Assembly: GCA_001465935.1 (NCBI GenBank)
Contig: LNKV01000051.1
Coordinates: 186,001 to 250,000, forward strand
Length of the DNA stretch: 64,000 bases
Direction of reading: 5' to 3'
From: Clarireedia homoeocarpa
Taxonomy: Eukaryota; Ascomycota; Leotiomycetes; Helotiales; Rutstroemiaceae
A program made the translations under genes and the position numbers. Under the pieces are notes generated by a model that worked only from the letters and a program-made list of their open reading frames with translations, searched no databases and was not told where the DNA came from. Shown one piece after another: positions 31,127 through 43,616 of the stretch (position 1 is the stretch's first letter; every line of letters starts with the position of its first letter).

Positions 31127-33877
31127 AGTTTGTAAGTGAGCTTTTGGGAATTGTATAGTGTAGGTGAAATTCTAGATCGAGCAACGCACATTGATGATTG
31201 TGCAAGTTGTGGGTTACAGATCAAAACCTTGGACTTGTTTGTGGTTATGCTACAGATCACTTTTGCAGAATGGAACTCGCCGTCATCGATCAAAGGTAAC
31301 ACAGTTGAAACAGAGCATGCAGAGCTAACAGATTAACTACAATCGAAGTATTTTCCAACTGGTATCATTGATTCAATGTGCAGCTATCTAACATGGCGAT
31401 CGCAACGAGTCTCCGCCAGCACCAAACAGGCAGCAGCACAGCACAAAGCAAACAGCCTCCAAACCATTGATAAGTAAATAGAACAAGCTGGTCCCAGTTT
31501 CCTTCCATCTGTCCATCATCAATCGCTTTCCTCCTCCAATTCCATCAATCTCTAGTTCCTGTGACCAAAGTCCATCCATTCATTCTTCTTCACGGCAGTC
31601 CATCAAGAACCCACGCGCAATGAAAAACAAAAGTTGATATCCATTCATGTTCGAACGAAGAGTGTTTTTCCAAAGATTCCCAGGCCATCCGAAGACAACC
31701 TGGAGTGGTCATGGTTATAGTTTTCAACTAGCAAAAACGCAATCTCGGACGAATCCTCACTGATATGCGTAAAACCCATGCACTAAGATGGAGAGGAAAA
31801 GAAGGGCAAGTTGGGAGGGAGAGCGGAAGATTATATAGGCCTCTCGCTTACGAGAAATGGAAAATTTTTAGCTGGGGGAGGAATTGAGCAAATGTGACAT
31901 ACTGATGGCACCTGATTGGGTTTAGCTTTGTTAGAGTATGGGTACTTAGGCTGTGGGGCTGTAAGGCAATAAGGCAGCAGCTCCACCTAGCCAACTTTTA
32001 GAGCTGCTATAATTGATGTGAGTCAATACTCGTACTTCTTATGAATCATTTCGGTACTGTAATCAGTCATTGTTTGCTTGCTAGAATATTCCTCGCTCAT
32101 TCAATGATACAAGATGTATGACTGGTTGTGGACCGAGGAAGATGATCACATCAAATCTGCCAATCCCGGCCATACAACAAACAGTTCATCCAGCTATTAA
32201 AGCGTGCACGATGCATACAACAGACCAGAGATTTTCAAAGGGAGCCCAGGCCGTGGCGATCCATAGCGTTTCTAATAGATTCTGGGTTCTCTGCTCGTGA
32301 TTTTCGGTATTTGCCCTCTTCTCTGTTCTTTATGCTACTTTTCAGCCTGCTTCGATCTTGCATGGCAAAAGCGCAACGTCCGAACCAATCTGAGCTTCCT
32401 GAATTCCGTTGCCAGTACAGAGCTGCACAGCATCAGCATACCCGTCAGCGCGAGCACATAAAGGCTCGGTATCAGGCAAAGTAATGTATGCATCAACTAC
32501 TCGGCTAAAGTTTTCTGAGGATGGAGTCGTGCTCCAGACTCATGTCCAAGTGGGCATCACCAGACCCCAGGTCTTTACCCAAGGCTCCCACGTGTATGGC
32601 AAAGCAGCATAATACAAGTACCTTTGCGTTATCATGTTACCTTGCTGGAGCTAAAGTGAGTTCGAAGCAAGGCTTAATACTCGACGACTACGGGCCACAA
32701 CCGTGCAATGCGCAACTCCGCATATTCACAATCCTCACACTTCAGTGAAAGCCCATGAAGAAGACCGAACTGTGATGAGCATATCGGTTATCCTTCTTGG
32801 AAAGATTAGCGGAATCTTGCTACTGCGGCCGGAATCTAGAAAGGTTTGTCCTTCTTGAATTCGCAAAACTTTAGTACTCCAGATTGGAAGCCGTTCAGAG
32901 CGTGTCCCACATGCTTTCATCTATACCCTACCGCGGGTAGAGTTTTGGAAGATACATCAGAGTAGTCACATGTTGTGTCTCTTTGAATAACTCTCCCTGC
33001 AGCCCACGCTGGTATCAGCATGCTTTAAAGTACGACTCACATGTACCGTCGTCGCGACAAGTAGTCCTTTCGGTATTACGCCCAAAGAGAGTATGTGAAA
33101 GTGCAACGGGATTAGGCGGGGGTACTGCGCATAGACACGGTATATCTATAGAGATTATTTCCCTCACATCGTGAATCTCCAGCACATCTACTATTTGCCC
33201 GGGTACCGAGCTTCTTTTATCGTCCTATTCAGGAAGTTCTTTTGCCCATGTCATTCGTATCCCACCTGTGTACCACCAAAACAATGCAACCGCTTTCAGA
33301 AGAGGGCAACCATCCTCCAACAAAATCCTAGGAGCCAGCATAAGCTTATGTTAACGTGCGAATTATTTAAGCTCAAGAACGGCCTTTCATGACTAAAATC
33401 CTGCAATCCTGCACGGAATCAGTCACAATTTCGGTACTTGATTGTGAAAATGGAGGATAAGCCTATCACCTGTCGTTATCCTCGGCAATCTGTGAAATGT
33501 GGAAGGAGATATTTGGCCACTTGGCGTGCATTGAGCAATCCACTATCCGATCTCCGACATGAGCTTCCTAATTTGGAAACACCTAATCCTCATCCGTGAT
33601 GATCTCCCACCATAATCTTCACATCCTCCAATAAAGTTACGGATGCAAGATAACCTTAATAAATGAAGAACAATAGTATGGTGGAGGAGGGGTGACATGA
33701 CCGGTCAACTTTCTCCGAAAGGCAGCTCGTTACCCCTCCATTTGCTTAGAGAAGCAGGTACAGCGTCGATGCTGCAAGCTTGTTTTCCGCCATCATCTTG
33801 GCTGGAATGGCATAAGTAGGTCTCGTAGTCGCGTCTTTTGATGCGTTTCTTGTCATCATCCTCCTTTCTTCGACAAG
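31127..33877. other. 2.75-kb gene-free spacer
   Basis: This lies between the divergent reductase and peptidase genes and includes both promoters. The longest frames are about 60-77 codons, with no domain, signal peptide or splice-linked neighbour. No tandem repeat was noted. I see nothing else that can be named; a non-coding RNA or a very short secreted-protein gene cannot be excluded by eye. Confidence 0.55.
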
Positions 33878-36071
33878 ATGTTCCTCGTCAAAGTCTTCTC
33901 CGCAGTGCTAGCGATAAGCTCAGTACATGCGTTACCTACTTTTGTGAAATCAAGCATCTTCGAGAAGATCTCCACCCCACCACCAGGATGGGAATTGGAC
34001 GAGACTGTGAAGTTGGACAAGGATGCTTCTCTCATGAAGTTGAGATTGCACTTGGTGCAGCAAAACAAGGACAAGTTCTATGAGCTGGCCACGAACGTGA
34101 GTATTGCGATCTCAATACCCTATACTAGTTGAGAATTTGTTCTTGGCCCAATGATCTCTGGAAGCACTTCTAGTATCATGGTCCAGGTTTCGGCCATTCT
34201 GCAGCGGCAACAAATTTCTTTCACGCTCGGTCGAACAGGAGAGAAGTATGTACTAACATCTGCTCAGATTGCTACTCCAGGTCATGATCTTTACCTGTCC
34301 CATCTTGACCAGCATGTAATTGATGCTATGATCGCCCCCAAGACTGAATCCCGTGATCTTGTCCTGCAATGGTTGGCTACAGCGAACTTGGACAGTCACG
34401 CAACCGTCTCAGCCCGAGGCGACTCAGTCATTGTGGAAGCTAGCGTTGCTCAAATTGAAGAGCTTCTTCAAGCAGAATACAATGCTTACAGTATGTTGTG
34501 TTTTTAAACTTAAGCTTACCCAAACCTGACGTTTACATCGCACCCCTACCATATCATTTCACCCGGATTGGTACATCTCTAACGTCCCATAGTCAACAAG
34601 GGCCTAAACGAAGGTGCCGTTCGTACCCTAGAGTACAGTCTCCCAGATGCTTTGAAAGGACATGTCGATATTGTCCAGCCCACCACATTCTTTGGTCTCC
34701 GTGCAATGAGATCTACCATTAAGGAACATAAGGCTATTGATGAAAGTGTACTCTCCACTGAAGGCACTGAAGCAGTTACCGGTTGCAGTGGTTCCACCAT
34801 CACTCCAACTTGCCTTGCTAACCTTTACTCTTTCACCTCAGCCCCAGCAACGTTGAACAAAGGATTGATAGGTATTGCTGGTTTCCTTAAGCAATGGCCA
34901 TCCAAGTCTGATCTTACTACATTCTTGAACAACTACGCTTATTTCGCGAACAAAGCATACACATATACCTGCACTCTCATTAACGGTGGTACTTGCCCTT
35001 CTTCCGGAAGCGGTTACCCTGGGATTGAAGCCAACCTCGACGTTCAATACGCCAGAGCTATCACTTCAGAAATTCCTAACGTCTAGTAAGTACACTACTG
35101 CCATATTCCAGAATTTTTCTAATCACCGCTAGCTACTCCACCGGTGGTTCTCCTCCAATTGTTGGCGGTGGTTCAAACACCAACGAGCCATATCTCGAGT
35201 TCCTCGACTACCTTTTGGCCCTGGATAGCTCAGCCCTTCCCCAAACAATTTCTATCTCCTACGGTGATGATGAGTCTACTGTCCCATTGAGCTACGCCGA
35301 CGAAGTATGCAGCTTGTTCTCCCAACTTGGTGCTCGTGGTGTTTCAGTCTTGGTGGCCTCTGGTGACTCTGGTGTTGGAACCACCTGCGTAACCACCGGA
35401 ACTACTAAGGGTTTCACCACAAGTTTCCCAGCATCTTGCCCATGGGTCACTGTCGTTGGTGGAACAACTGGTAACAGTCCTGAGTAGGTTGACAAAATCG
35501 CTGTTGCAAGCATAGAAATGCTAACACAATATAGAAAAGCATGGACTGATGGTGGTGGAGGATTCTCCTCTGTTTTCGGACAACCTTCTTATCAAGCCTC
35601 AGCAGTCAACAATTGGTTGACAACCGATACTACTCACGCAGGAGTAGTCAACTACTTCAACAAGTCTGGTCGTGCCTACCCTGATGTCGCTGCCCAAGCT
35701 ACAAACTGTAAGTTTCTCCATTCCATTCCATAACTAGATTATGCACTAACATAATCACAGTCGTCATCGTAGGATCCGGCAGCGCCGAACTCGTTGACGG
35801 TACATCCTGCGCCACTCCAACCTTCAGTTCGGTTATTCAATTAATCAACTCCAACCGTATCGCAGCCGGCAAAGCTGGACTCGGTTTCCTCAACCCATGG
35901 CTCTACAGTAGTGCTAGTTCGGCATTGACCGATATCACGAGTGGCAAGATCACGGGATGTAGTGGTGTTATTTCTGGTGCTGGATTCTCTGCTGTAGCTG
36001 GGTGGGATCCTGCTACGGGGTTGGGAACCCCGAATTATACTAAGCTGCTTGCTATTAGCAATAGTACTTAG
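33878..36071 (+). CDS. Secreted tripeptidyl-peptidase, sedolisin family (peptidase S53)
   Basis: Acid serine peptidase that releases tripeptides from protein N-termini outside the cell. Exons are 33878-34096, 34268-34490, 34593-35085, 35133-35483, 35535-35707 and 35761-36071, giving 589 aa. The signal peptide is about 1-19 (MFLVKVFSAVLAISSVHA), followed by an S53 prodomain (PGWELDETVKLDKDASLMKL, ATPGHDLYLSHLDQH). The catalytic set is visible: Glu293 and Asp297 in GIEANLDVQY, the oxyanion Asp390 in VASGDSGVG and Ser502 in DGTSCATPTF. The calcium-site region near the end reads GWDPATGLGTPNY. The first intron, 34097-34267, is long (171 nt), but the phases fit and the family sequence ELATNIATPGHD is restored. 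It lies upstream of the LPMO gene on the same strand, separated by 1.3 kb, so the two are independent transcription units. Confidence 0.95.
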
Positions 36072-37411
36072 ATTTGTGATGGGAAGAGGGATTTGGATTG
36101 AGGAAATGAGGCTATGATGTTATGACAATAGTCCAATCAAAATATCTGTAGCGTCTGTATACTTCTATATTAAAGTTACATTAATGATGATGTCGGCAAG
36201 CGTCAGAAAGCTTGTATATCGGCCATATAGAGATCGTATCGGCGCAATGTGCCAGTCAATCTATAAGTTACCATTCAGTACCACCATGATTTGAAATGAA
36301 AAACCATAGCCCATCAAGCACATCGATTCCGATGAACGAGATCAGGAATTTTCGCACACACGTGTGCGTCCAGCAATATAATACACCACTTCTGTATTAC
36401 CCAAACATCAAGTCCACCCTATCAACATCCCCTATCCTACATCGCGTCAAAACCAACTCCACAGCATTCAAGCTCATTTCTCATGAACCACTTATTCCAT
36501 CTCCTCGTTCATACATTCATTAATCTAGAACAACAAAATACAACCCCAGGCCGCATGATTCAAAACACTCTTTTTATCCAAGCGATTTATATTAGGTTTA
36601 ATCTTTTATCCCCGTAGGCTCGTCTCCCGGCCTATGTCACACGGGCCGTTTTGCCGCTGCTACTTTATTTCTGGAGATGCCGTCGTGCCGGCACTTGTTT
36701 TTTGCTTTCTTTTTTGAACACGGAGTTGTGTGTTCGACATGGATTTTGGCGGGATGAATATGCTTTTGCGGAAGGAGGTTGGGTGTTGTGTGGGTGTCGT
36801 GTATACAAACATTAACTTATACCTATTTTTCTTCCATGTTTTCTTTCCTTCAAGTAGCGTATTTTCAAGTTGAAAACAAGAAACGCCATACTTAAGCCAA
36901 AATCCGGGGTGCGTTTCCCCAATTCGTTCTGCTCGTGCGGTTTGAATTTATCCACTTCATCCACACCAGTACAACATCTCTTTACCCATCCATCTCTCGC
37001 TCTCCCCATTGCCCCGGCCCCAGACATATTTCTTTTCCCCAGACTCCACATTGTCATATGTAGATATATACATATAGCGCCGATCTTAACACCCATAACA
37101 AGGAAGTTGCCATTCAATCGTGCTTATGCTCACTAATTCAGGAGTCAGTTGACAGCTCGGGGGAATATAGGGATGTGAAATGATTCGTTCGCATTGATGA
37201 GTTGGGTTGAGACGGGCAAAGTGGGATGAGATGGGATGGGGGAGTGGGTGCAGCATATATATGAGATAGGGAGATTTGAAAGGGGTATGGGTGGAGGGGG
37301 AGTTGGAGTATATAGATGGTGGTTTCTTCTTCTCTTTTTTGAAGATTGGAATAGATGCTGTGGTGCCGATTCTGAGAACTACTTGAATTTCACATCTGAA
37401 CGATATCTACC
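36072..37411. other. Intergenic region, peptidase 3' side and LPMO promoter
   Basis: 1.3 kb with no supportable gene. The last 250 bp before the LPMO are rich in GGGATGAG/GGGG purine units and hold a TATA-like element described separately. Confidence 0.55.
37309..37315 (+). promoter_or_regulatory. TATA-like box of the LPMO gene
   Basis: TATATAG lies about 100 bp before the LPMO ATG in an otherwise G-rich stretch, a position suited to a fungal core promoter. Another TATATATGA occurs at about 37255-37263. Assignment is by position and sequence only. Confidence 0.45.
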
Positions 37412-39085
37412 ATGAAGACGGTTAATAGCCTTGTGGTGGCGCTTGCTGCGTGGACGAATGTTGCTTCGGCTCATTGTATGTATACAGCCTACTCTTCATT
37501 CATCTATCTGCGCTCCTTTATCCCCATTAGATATTCTTAGCACCTCGACCTTCTTGTCTCTTCCCTTCCCATACCCTCCTCTCCAGCTACATTCCTCTTC
37601 ACTCTTACCCTCTACCTCCCCTTCCTCTGTCCTCTTCTCCCCCCTCCTCTCAACCCCAATCTAACAAACCCTCTCCCTCTTCCTTCAGACATATTCGAAT
37701 CCCTAACCCACAACAAAATCCAATACCCTGTGTACGGCTACATCCGCCCCAACACCAACTACAACTCCCCCGTCACCGACCTCACCAGCAACGATCTACG
37801 ATGTAATGTAGGCGGTGAATCGGGTGCTTCAACGCAAACTCTTACTGTCAAGGCTGGAGATTCGTTTTCGTTTACGGCTGATGTAGCGGTTTACCATCAG
37901 GGGCCGTTGTCGATGTATGTTCTTTGTTTCTTTTTTCCCCTCCGGGGTGTTTGATAGATGGGATTCGGAAGAGGAGGAAAGTGTGGGAAAAGAGAGGAGG
38001 ATGGAGTATGAGATATGAATGATACTGACCAAACACAGATACATGGCCAAAGCCCCCACCACAGCAGCATCATTCGATGGATCTGGAAAGGTGTGGTTCA
38101 AGATCTTAGACATTGGGCCGACTTTCACAAGCTCAGGTGCTACTTGGGACTTATGGCGTAAGTCTTTCCTTGATGCTCTTCTCTCATCTCATGTATCAAC
38201 TATCAACTTACCTCGCCATCCATTCATGACGAGCAGTCTGTCTAGAAAAGAAAATAAGCTAACTAGATATCTACATAGAAACATACACATACACCATCCC
38301 ACCCAATGTTCCTAACGGTGATTATCTTCTTCGCATTCAGCAACTCGCTATTCATAATCCTTAGTATGTTATTCCCATCACCCATCACCCATTTCCTTTT
38401 TCATCCTTGTCTCCTTTCCATCGTCTCTCTATGGCTCCTGAAGCAAAAACTACATCATCATTTGAACCAAAACTAACCCCAATTCCCACAACAGTCCAGG
38501 AGGAACCCCTCAATGGTACATCGAGTGTGCTCAAATCACCGTCACAAATGGTGGATCTGGAACTCCTGGCCCATTAGTTTCTATTCCAGGGTATGTCTCC
38601 ACCCCATACCAATATACCACCCTACCCCCATCTTCTCCTCCTCTCCCAACCCCTCACTAACCATCCCCCCCAACAGTGCATTCTCCGCCACCGACCCTGG
38701 CTACACCGCCAACATCTACTCCAACTTCAACAACTACACCGTCCCCGGCCCTGCCGTGTGGTCCGGCCAAGGCGGATCCGGCGCCTTTTCGGGCTCCCCA
38801 TCGGGCAACCCCTCTGCTACGACAACTCTCGCCGCTATGCCTGCCGGCGGAACCACACCCTCTTCGGGAGGAGGAAGCACTAGTGCCGCGGGAGGAGGAA
38901 GCACTAGCGCCGCAGGCGGAGGATCCACCACCTTAGTGACCAGCACGGCCGCGAATCCGACAACCACGTCGGCGCTGGTGGCGAAATACGGACAGTGCGG
39001 AGGGCAGGGGTGGACCGGCGGAACCTCCTGTGTGAGTGGAAGTACGTGTTCGGTGATTAATAGTTATTATAGTCAGTGTGTGTAG
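37412..39085 (+). CDS. AA9 lytic polysaccharide monooxygenase with C-terminal CBM1
   Basis: Copper enzyme that oxidatively cleaves cellulose or related glucans outside the cell. Exons are 37412-37475, 37689-37914, 38039-38157, 38279-38363, 38495-38590 and 38677-39085, giving 332 aa. The signal peptide 1-20 ends in ...NVASA, leaving His21 as the mature N-terminus of the copper histidine brace. The second brace residue is His91 (VAVYHQGP). The second-sphere and axial set follows as His162, Gln171 and Tyr173 in LAIHNPYPGGTPQWYIECAQ. After a Gly/Ser linker with an eight-residue repeat (GGGSTSAA), residues 300-332 form a family 1 cellulose-binding module (KYGQCGGQGWTGGTSC... YYSQCV). Introns are long for this window (86-213 nt) and pyrimidine-rich. 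The first intron splits the codon right after the brace histidine. All catalytic residues are present. Confidence 0.95.
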
Positions 39086-39361
39086 GTGAATGGGGTTGGT
39101 TGATGAGGGGGGAGGAGGAGGATAGTGGGGAAGCTGGAGGTGGGAGTTGAGAGGGGGAGCATTTGTATGTATATATAGACTACGATGAGTTAGTTAACGA
39201 TGTTGACAATACGAATTGAGTCGATCACGGAAGAAAACATGATTTAATACTCCACTTGTGATTTGAATGAAATGAAGTTTGAAGCTCATATTGGTATCTT
39301 AGCATTTCATCTTATCTGATCGCTTCAACACTACACTAATCCATTCCAACAATCCAACCCT

Positions 39362-41517
39362 TTACGGCGGCGAGCCGTCCCTGTCGAGCCTAACTCTCAC
39401 CTCCCTAACCAGTGCCTTCGCCTCCTCAACCTCCACCCCATCCTGGCACAACTCCGTCGCCAACTGCATAGCTCTCTTATAATCCCCCGTCCTCATCGCA
39501 TATTTCGCCAACCACATTCTCGCCTTTGACGTCGCGGCTGTAACACCCGTTCCACCACCACCTTCACTTGTCTGTTGCAAAGGTTGGCGAGTATCATCAT
39601 CTTCTGATGCTTCATCGTCATGAATATTAATAACCGACTGATCATTCTCGCCTTCTTCTTGCGCGACGCACATTTCCATATACGTTCTCGCTTCTGCTTC
39701 GTCTTCTAGTCTTTCGTACATTCCGGCGATCTGGAGTAGGATTTCTGGATCCATGGTTCCGTTTCTTTCTCTGCCGCTGCTTCCAAACGAACTTCCTACT
39801 CCGACGTCATAGTAGCTATCTGCTAGGAGTGCTCGTTTCAGAGCTTTGATACCCTCGAGATCACGACCCATTTTCTGCAGACACGATCCGACTGCCATCC
39901 ACATTTTGCCATCCCATGGGCGCAAACCTGCTGCTCTTTTGTAGTACCACAATGCGTATGCATGCATCTCTAGTACTTCATATGTTTGGCCGAGACCATA
40001 CCAGGCCCTGTAATCCCTTCTGTTGACGTCTACCGCTCGTCGGTAAGACTCGATGGCTGCATGGGTGTTTTTCAATTCTACGTATTCGTGACCCATCAGC
40101 GTCCATGCGCTTAGACAGGAGCGATCGAGGGTTAGTGCGCGACGGAAGTATTGAACTGCTTTCTCATGGCTGGAGAGCAGAGAATAATAATTTCCTATTA
40201 CAACGCAGGACTCTGGTCGAAATTTGTCTACGCTCGAGCAAAGATGAGCAAGAAAGGAGAGTTTGGGTCGTAGATTCATGACATAAAGGATATTTGAATA
40301 ATGGTCGAGTGAGTCTAGCCGGTGAGGATGTAGGGCGAGGAGATTACTGAAGTGAGCATCGGCTGTGACGAAATCTTTGGTATGGTACGAAAGAAGAGCT
40401 AAGCAAGTAAGAAGGAACGGGTTTGTTGGGAAGATGGAGAGAAGTTGGGACAGAGAATTAGAGAGACTCGGAGTGGATTGGTAGAGTTCGAGAGAGGTAT
40501 GAAGATGGAAAATGAATGATAGAATGTTCTGTGGTAAATGAGGTGATATTTTGTTCAACTTGCACCCAGTCAGTAATCGATCAAGAACAGCGGGGGCATC
40601 ACTTACGTCCTCCACTCTGCCAATTAATGAAGTCATCTCCAGCCAACATCCCCAATTCATAGGAAATAGTTCTACACTTTTTATGAGCCAGCGCATCGCC
40701 TCCTCTTCATTCTTATCTTTGGCCAAAACCATGCCATACCTGAACCGATTAGCCAGGTGCAAGTAGACAGAGAGAATTAACTGACAAGTATTCAAGCCAT
40801 CCCTGGCTTCCCACAATTTCCCCAGTCTCCGATCTTCTTTCCCGAAACCATGCTTCCAGTATTCGTATTATAGTGACCAATTGTTTGTTCACCGTATTTC
40901 CTCCATCATGAGGACCCATTACCATCTCACTATCCTCATCTTTCTTTTTCTCTCCAGACATGAACTTCGCATATAGGGCAAGAAACAAACTTTTCTGGCT
41001 CAATTTGGGAATTCCAGACGGCGCCCCAGCACTTGATCGGATCGCCGAAGCCTTTCCCTTCCCTTTTGACCTCGTAGTTGTACCATTCTGGCTACCTTTC
41101 CCAGTTGTTGTTGACAATATTCCCGAGAGTAAAGTATCCGGAAGGAATACCGCCGCACATCGATCGAACTCGCGACAATCGAAGAAGGACTTTGCTAGAA
41201 GGTATTTGTTTATTTCTTTTGCTTCGAGTTGTGCTTCATCGGGATCAACATTCCCTGTGAGAACAATGGGCGGAACTCCTTCGACAGGCAAGACCTCTGT
41301 CATCTGCGAATCTTCGGGCTCGTCGAGATCCTCATTCGTCGGTATGGAAGTTAAGAGCTCTGCGGCCCTGAGCACCAATTAGTAATTATACTGCAATGCG
41401 ACAGCTGGGAATGGTTTACCATTTCGCAGATTGGTATAGACATCTTTCCGAGCATTTCACAACAGCTTCCTGCAATGACCCTCGCAATTGCGCTGTTTCA
41501 CGCTCTGTAAGTGCCAT
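39362..41517 (-). CDS. CDC23: Anaphase-promoting complex subunit 8 (CDC23)
   Basis: TPR scaffold subunit of the APC/C ubiquitin ligase that drives mitotic exit. Exons are 41517-41420, 41367-40786, 40739-40607 and 40558-39362, giving 669 aa. The N-terminus KCSERCLYQSAKWAAELL and the join WLEYLYGMVLAKDKNEEEA across intron 40785-40740 are family-typical. The C-terminal half is a run of TPR units: VIGNYYSLLSSHEKAVQYFR, AWTLMGHEYVELKNTHAAIE, AWYGLGQTYEVLEMHAYALW and MWMAVGSCLQKMGRDLEGIK. Intron 40606-40559 is 48 nt, a multiple of three without a stop, so its retention would insert 16 residues in frame; it is called because of the GTAAGT donor, the TTACTGAC branch and family continuity VEDLNKISPHLPQN. 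It is divergent from the FPP synthase gene. Confidence 0.93.
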
Positions 41518-42103
41518 TCTGTAATCCGACCATCCAGACGTTCGTGATTATTTGTCTCTCGAATAGCTCACGGGACGATAAGCTGTCTGCGGTTTTCGGT
41601 TTCCAGGGGTGCGGGCCGGACCTTAGGCGCAGATGCAGTATTGAACCGCAACCTAGTAACCCTTGGACGTATTGTATTCTTGTCAGAGATATGTTGTGAT
41701 GACAACAACAGCTTCTGATGTATATGGAATCGGTGACAGTGGCATATCAAATTGACACTCACAACATGTCAAAGCAACCTTGAATACTATCCCTCCCCAT
41801 GAATAAAGGTTAATTTTTCTACTACGTCTTGCCACATAAAAATTTAACCTTTATTCATGGGGGGGGATCATCCAGATTCTTTAAAGGGGAAAGCGTGATC
41901 CCTCGCGTTTCTGCCACCCCGCGACTCGCACCGCTGCCGTAACCCCCCCGACAATCTTCAAATAATTTCCCATTTGTTGTTTACAATTTCACCCACCCGG
42001 TTTATTTTATAAAGTCTTTCCTTAAGACATCCTTCAGAGTATCTGTTCTTTCTCTTCCTCTCTTTATTACCTCACTTCATCACATCGTCAGTACAGAATC
42101 AAA
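41518..42103. promoter_or_regulatory. Divergent promoter region, CDC23 / FPP synthase
   Basis: 586 bp between divergent starts. It holds the 68-bp inverted repeat at 41795-41862, poly-G and poly-C runs, a TTTATTTTATAAAG A/T element at about 42001-42014 and a TCTTTCTCTTCC pyrimidine tract before the FPPS ATG, as is common ahead of highly expressed fungal genes. Confidence 0.55.
41795..41862. repeat. Inverted repeat / potential hairpin, 24-25 bp arms
   Basis: The left arm 41795-41818 and the right arm 41838-41862 are complementary over their whole length apart from one extra A; each contains ATGAATAAAGGTTAA or its complement. The loop is 19 bp. The outer ends run into C and G tracts. It may be a tiny fold-back element or an RNA hairpin, and it lies in the shared CDC23/FPPS promoter. 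Confidence 0.8.
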
Positions 42104-43207
42104 ATGGCGAAAACTACCACTCTCCAGGAATTCGAATCGGTTTTTCCAAAATTGGCTGAGGATATCCTCGATCATGCCAAAAGTTACAATCTTCCTCAAC
42201 AAGGTCTAGATTGGTTTAAAGCCGTGAGTATTACTTGAAGATCGTCAGATATGATGAATGACAAGCTGATTCCACATGTGCAGGCTCTTTATGCCAACAC
42301 GGTCGGTGGAAAATGTAATCGAGGAATGTCAGTCCCTGACTCGGTGTCTCTCCTTCTCGAAAAACCTCTCACAGAACAACAATACTTCGAAGCCGCAGCC
42401 TTGGGATGGATGACCGAACTTCTCCAGGCCTTCTTCCTGGTATCAGATGATATCATGGACAGCAGCATTACTCGTCGCGGAGCACCATGTTGGTACAGAC
42501 AACCTGGTGTCGGAATGATCGCTATCAACGATGCTTTCCTCCTCGAATCATCTATCTATTCCCTCTTGAAGAAGTACTTCCGATCCCATCCGTCCTACGT
42601 CGATCTCTTGGAACTGTTCCACGAAACCACGTGGCAGACTGAGCTCGGGCAATTGTGCGACTTGTTGACTGCGCCAGAGGAGAAGGTTGATTTGGACAAC
42701 TTCTCAATGGACAAGTACACGTTTATTGTCACATACAAGACCGCATACTACTCGTTCTATCTCCCAGTCGCTCTTGCTCTTCACCACCAGAACATTGCCA
42801 CCCCAAAGAACCTCAAGCAGGCAGAGGACATCCTGATTCCTCTTGGTCAATATTTCCAAATCCAGGATGATTACCTTGACAACTTTGGTCTACCGGAGCA
42901 CATTGGCAAGATTGGCACGGACATCATGGACAACAAATGCTCATGGCTCATCAACCAAGCACTCGCAACTGTAACCCCCGAGCAGCGCCAAATCCTCGAA
43001 GAAAACTACGGCCGCAAAGACGCGAGTAAGGAGGCAGTAGTGAAGAAGCTTTTCGACGAGCTAAACTTGGAGCAAATCTACAAAGACTACGAAGAGAAAC
43101 GAGTCGGAGAGATCAAGAAGATGATTGCGGAGATTGATGAATCAGGGGGGTTGAAGAAGACTGTCTTCGAAAGCTTCTTGAGCAAGATTTACAGGAGAAG
43201 CAAATAA
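42104..43207 (+). CDS. ERG20: Farnesyl diphosphate synthase
   Basis: Condenses IPP with DMAPP and then GPP to give FPP, the branch point for sterols, prenylation and sesquiterpenes; cytosolic. Exon 1 is 42104-42223, the intron 42224-42283 (GTGAGT...GCAG) and exon 2 42284-43207, giving 347 aa, the usual length. The first aspartate-rich motif DDIMD is at 95-99 after ELLQAFFLVS, and the second, DDYLD, at 235-239 after PLGQYFQIQ. The chain-length region upstream of DDIMD has Phe-Phe (AFFLVSDD), as in eukaryotic FPP synthases. The segments GGKCNRGMSVPDSV and RRGAPCWYRQPGVG are the conserved substrate-binding stretches, and the end KIYRRSK is typical. Start ATG in the good context AAAATGGCG. Confidence 0.97.
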
Positions 43208-43616
43208 ATGTTTGGGGGTATCTATTATGTGGTATATTCCTCATATGCATGATAATGACTCAAGCGAGCTATTTCACGAAAAGCTTGCAATGACTTTATG
43301 ATAAAGATAAGACTATGAATATGCTGTTTTTAATTATTGCATTTTCATTCATGTTTAGTTGCAAACAATGTCCTCAATGCGCAGCGATAGAAATACATTT
43401 AAAGGAGAGGTTTTTATTGTCACGTGAGCAATATCCATCTAAGACTCGTCGTGTCTAACCATTAACCCCACCCTCTCCTCCATTTCCACCTCTTTACCTA
43501 CACAGTCATTTCCTCTCTCCCTTCCCCTCTCCTCAAGCACCCTCATCTCCTCCTCTCCCCCCTCCCCCTCCCTCCCCACCCACAACACCACCCCTGACAC
43601 CCCTCCACACCCTTCG
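43208..43616. other. FPPS 3' flank and C-rich tract
   Basis: After the FPPS 3' UTR the stretch 43470-43680 becomes a CCCTCC-rich low-complexity tract on the plus strand. I see no gene in it. Confidence 0.5.
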
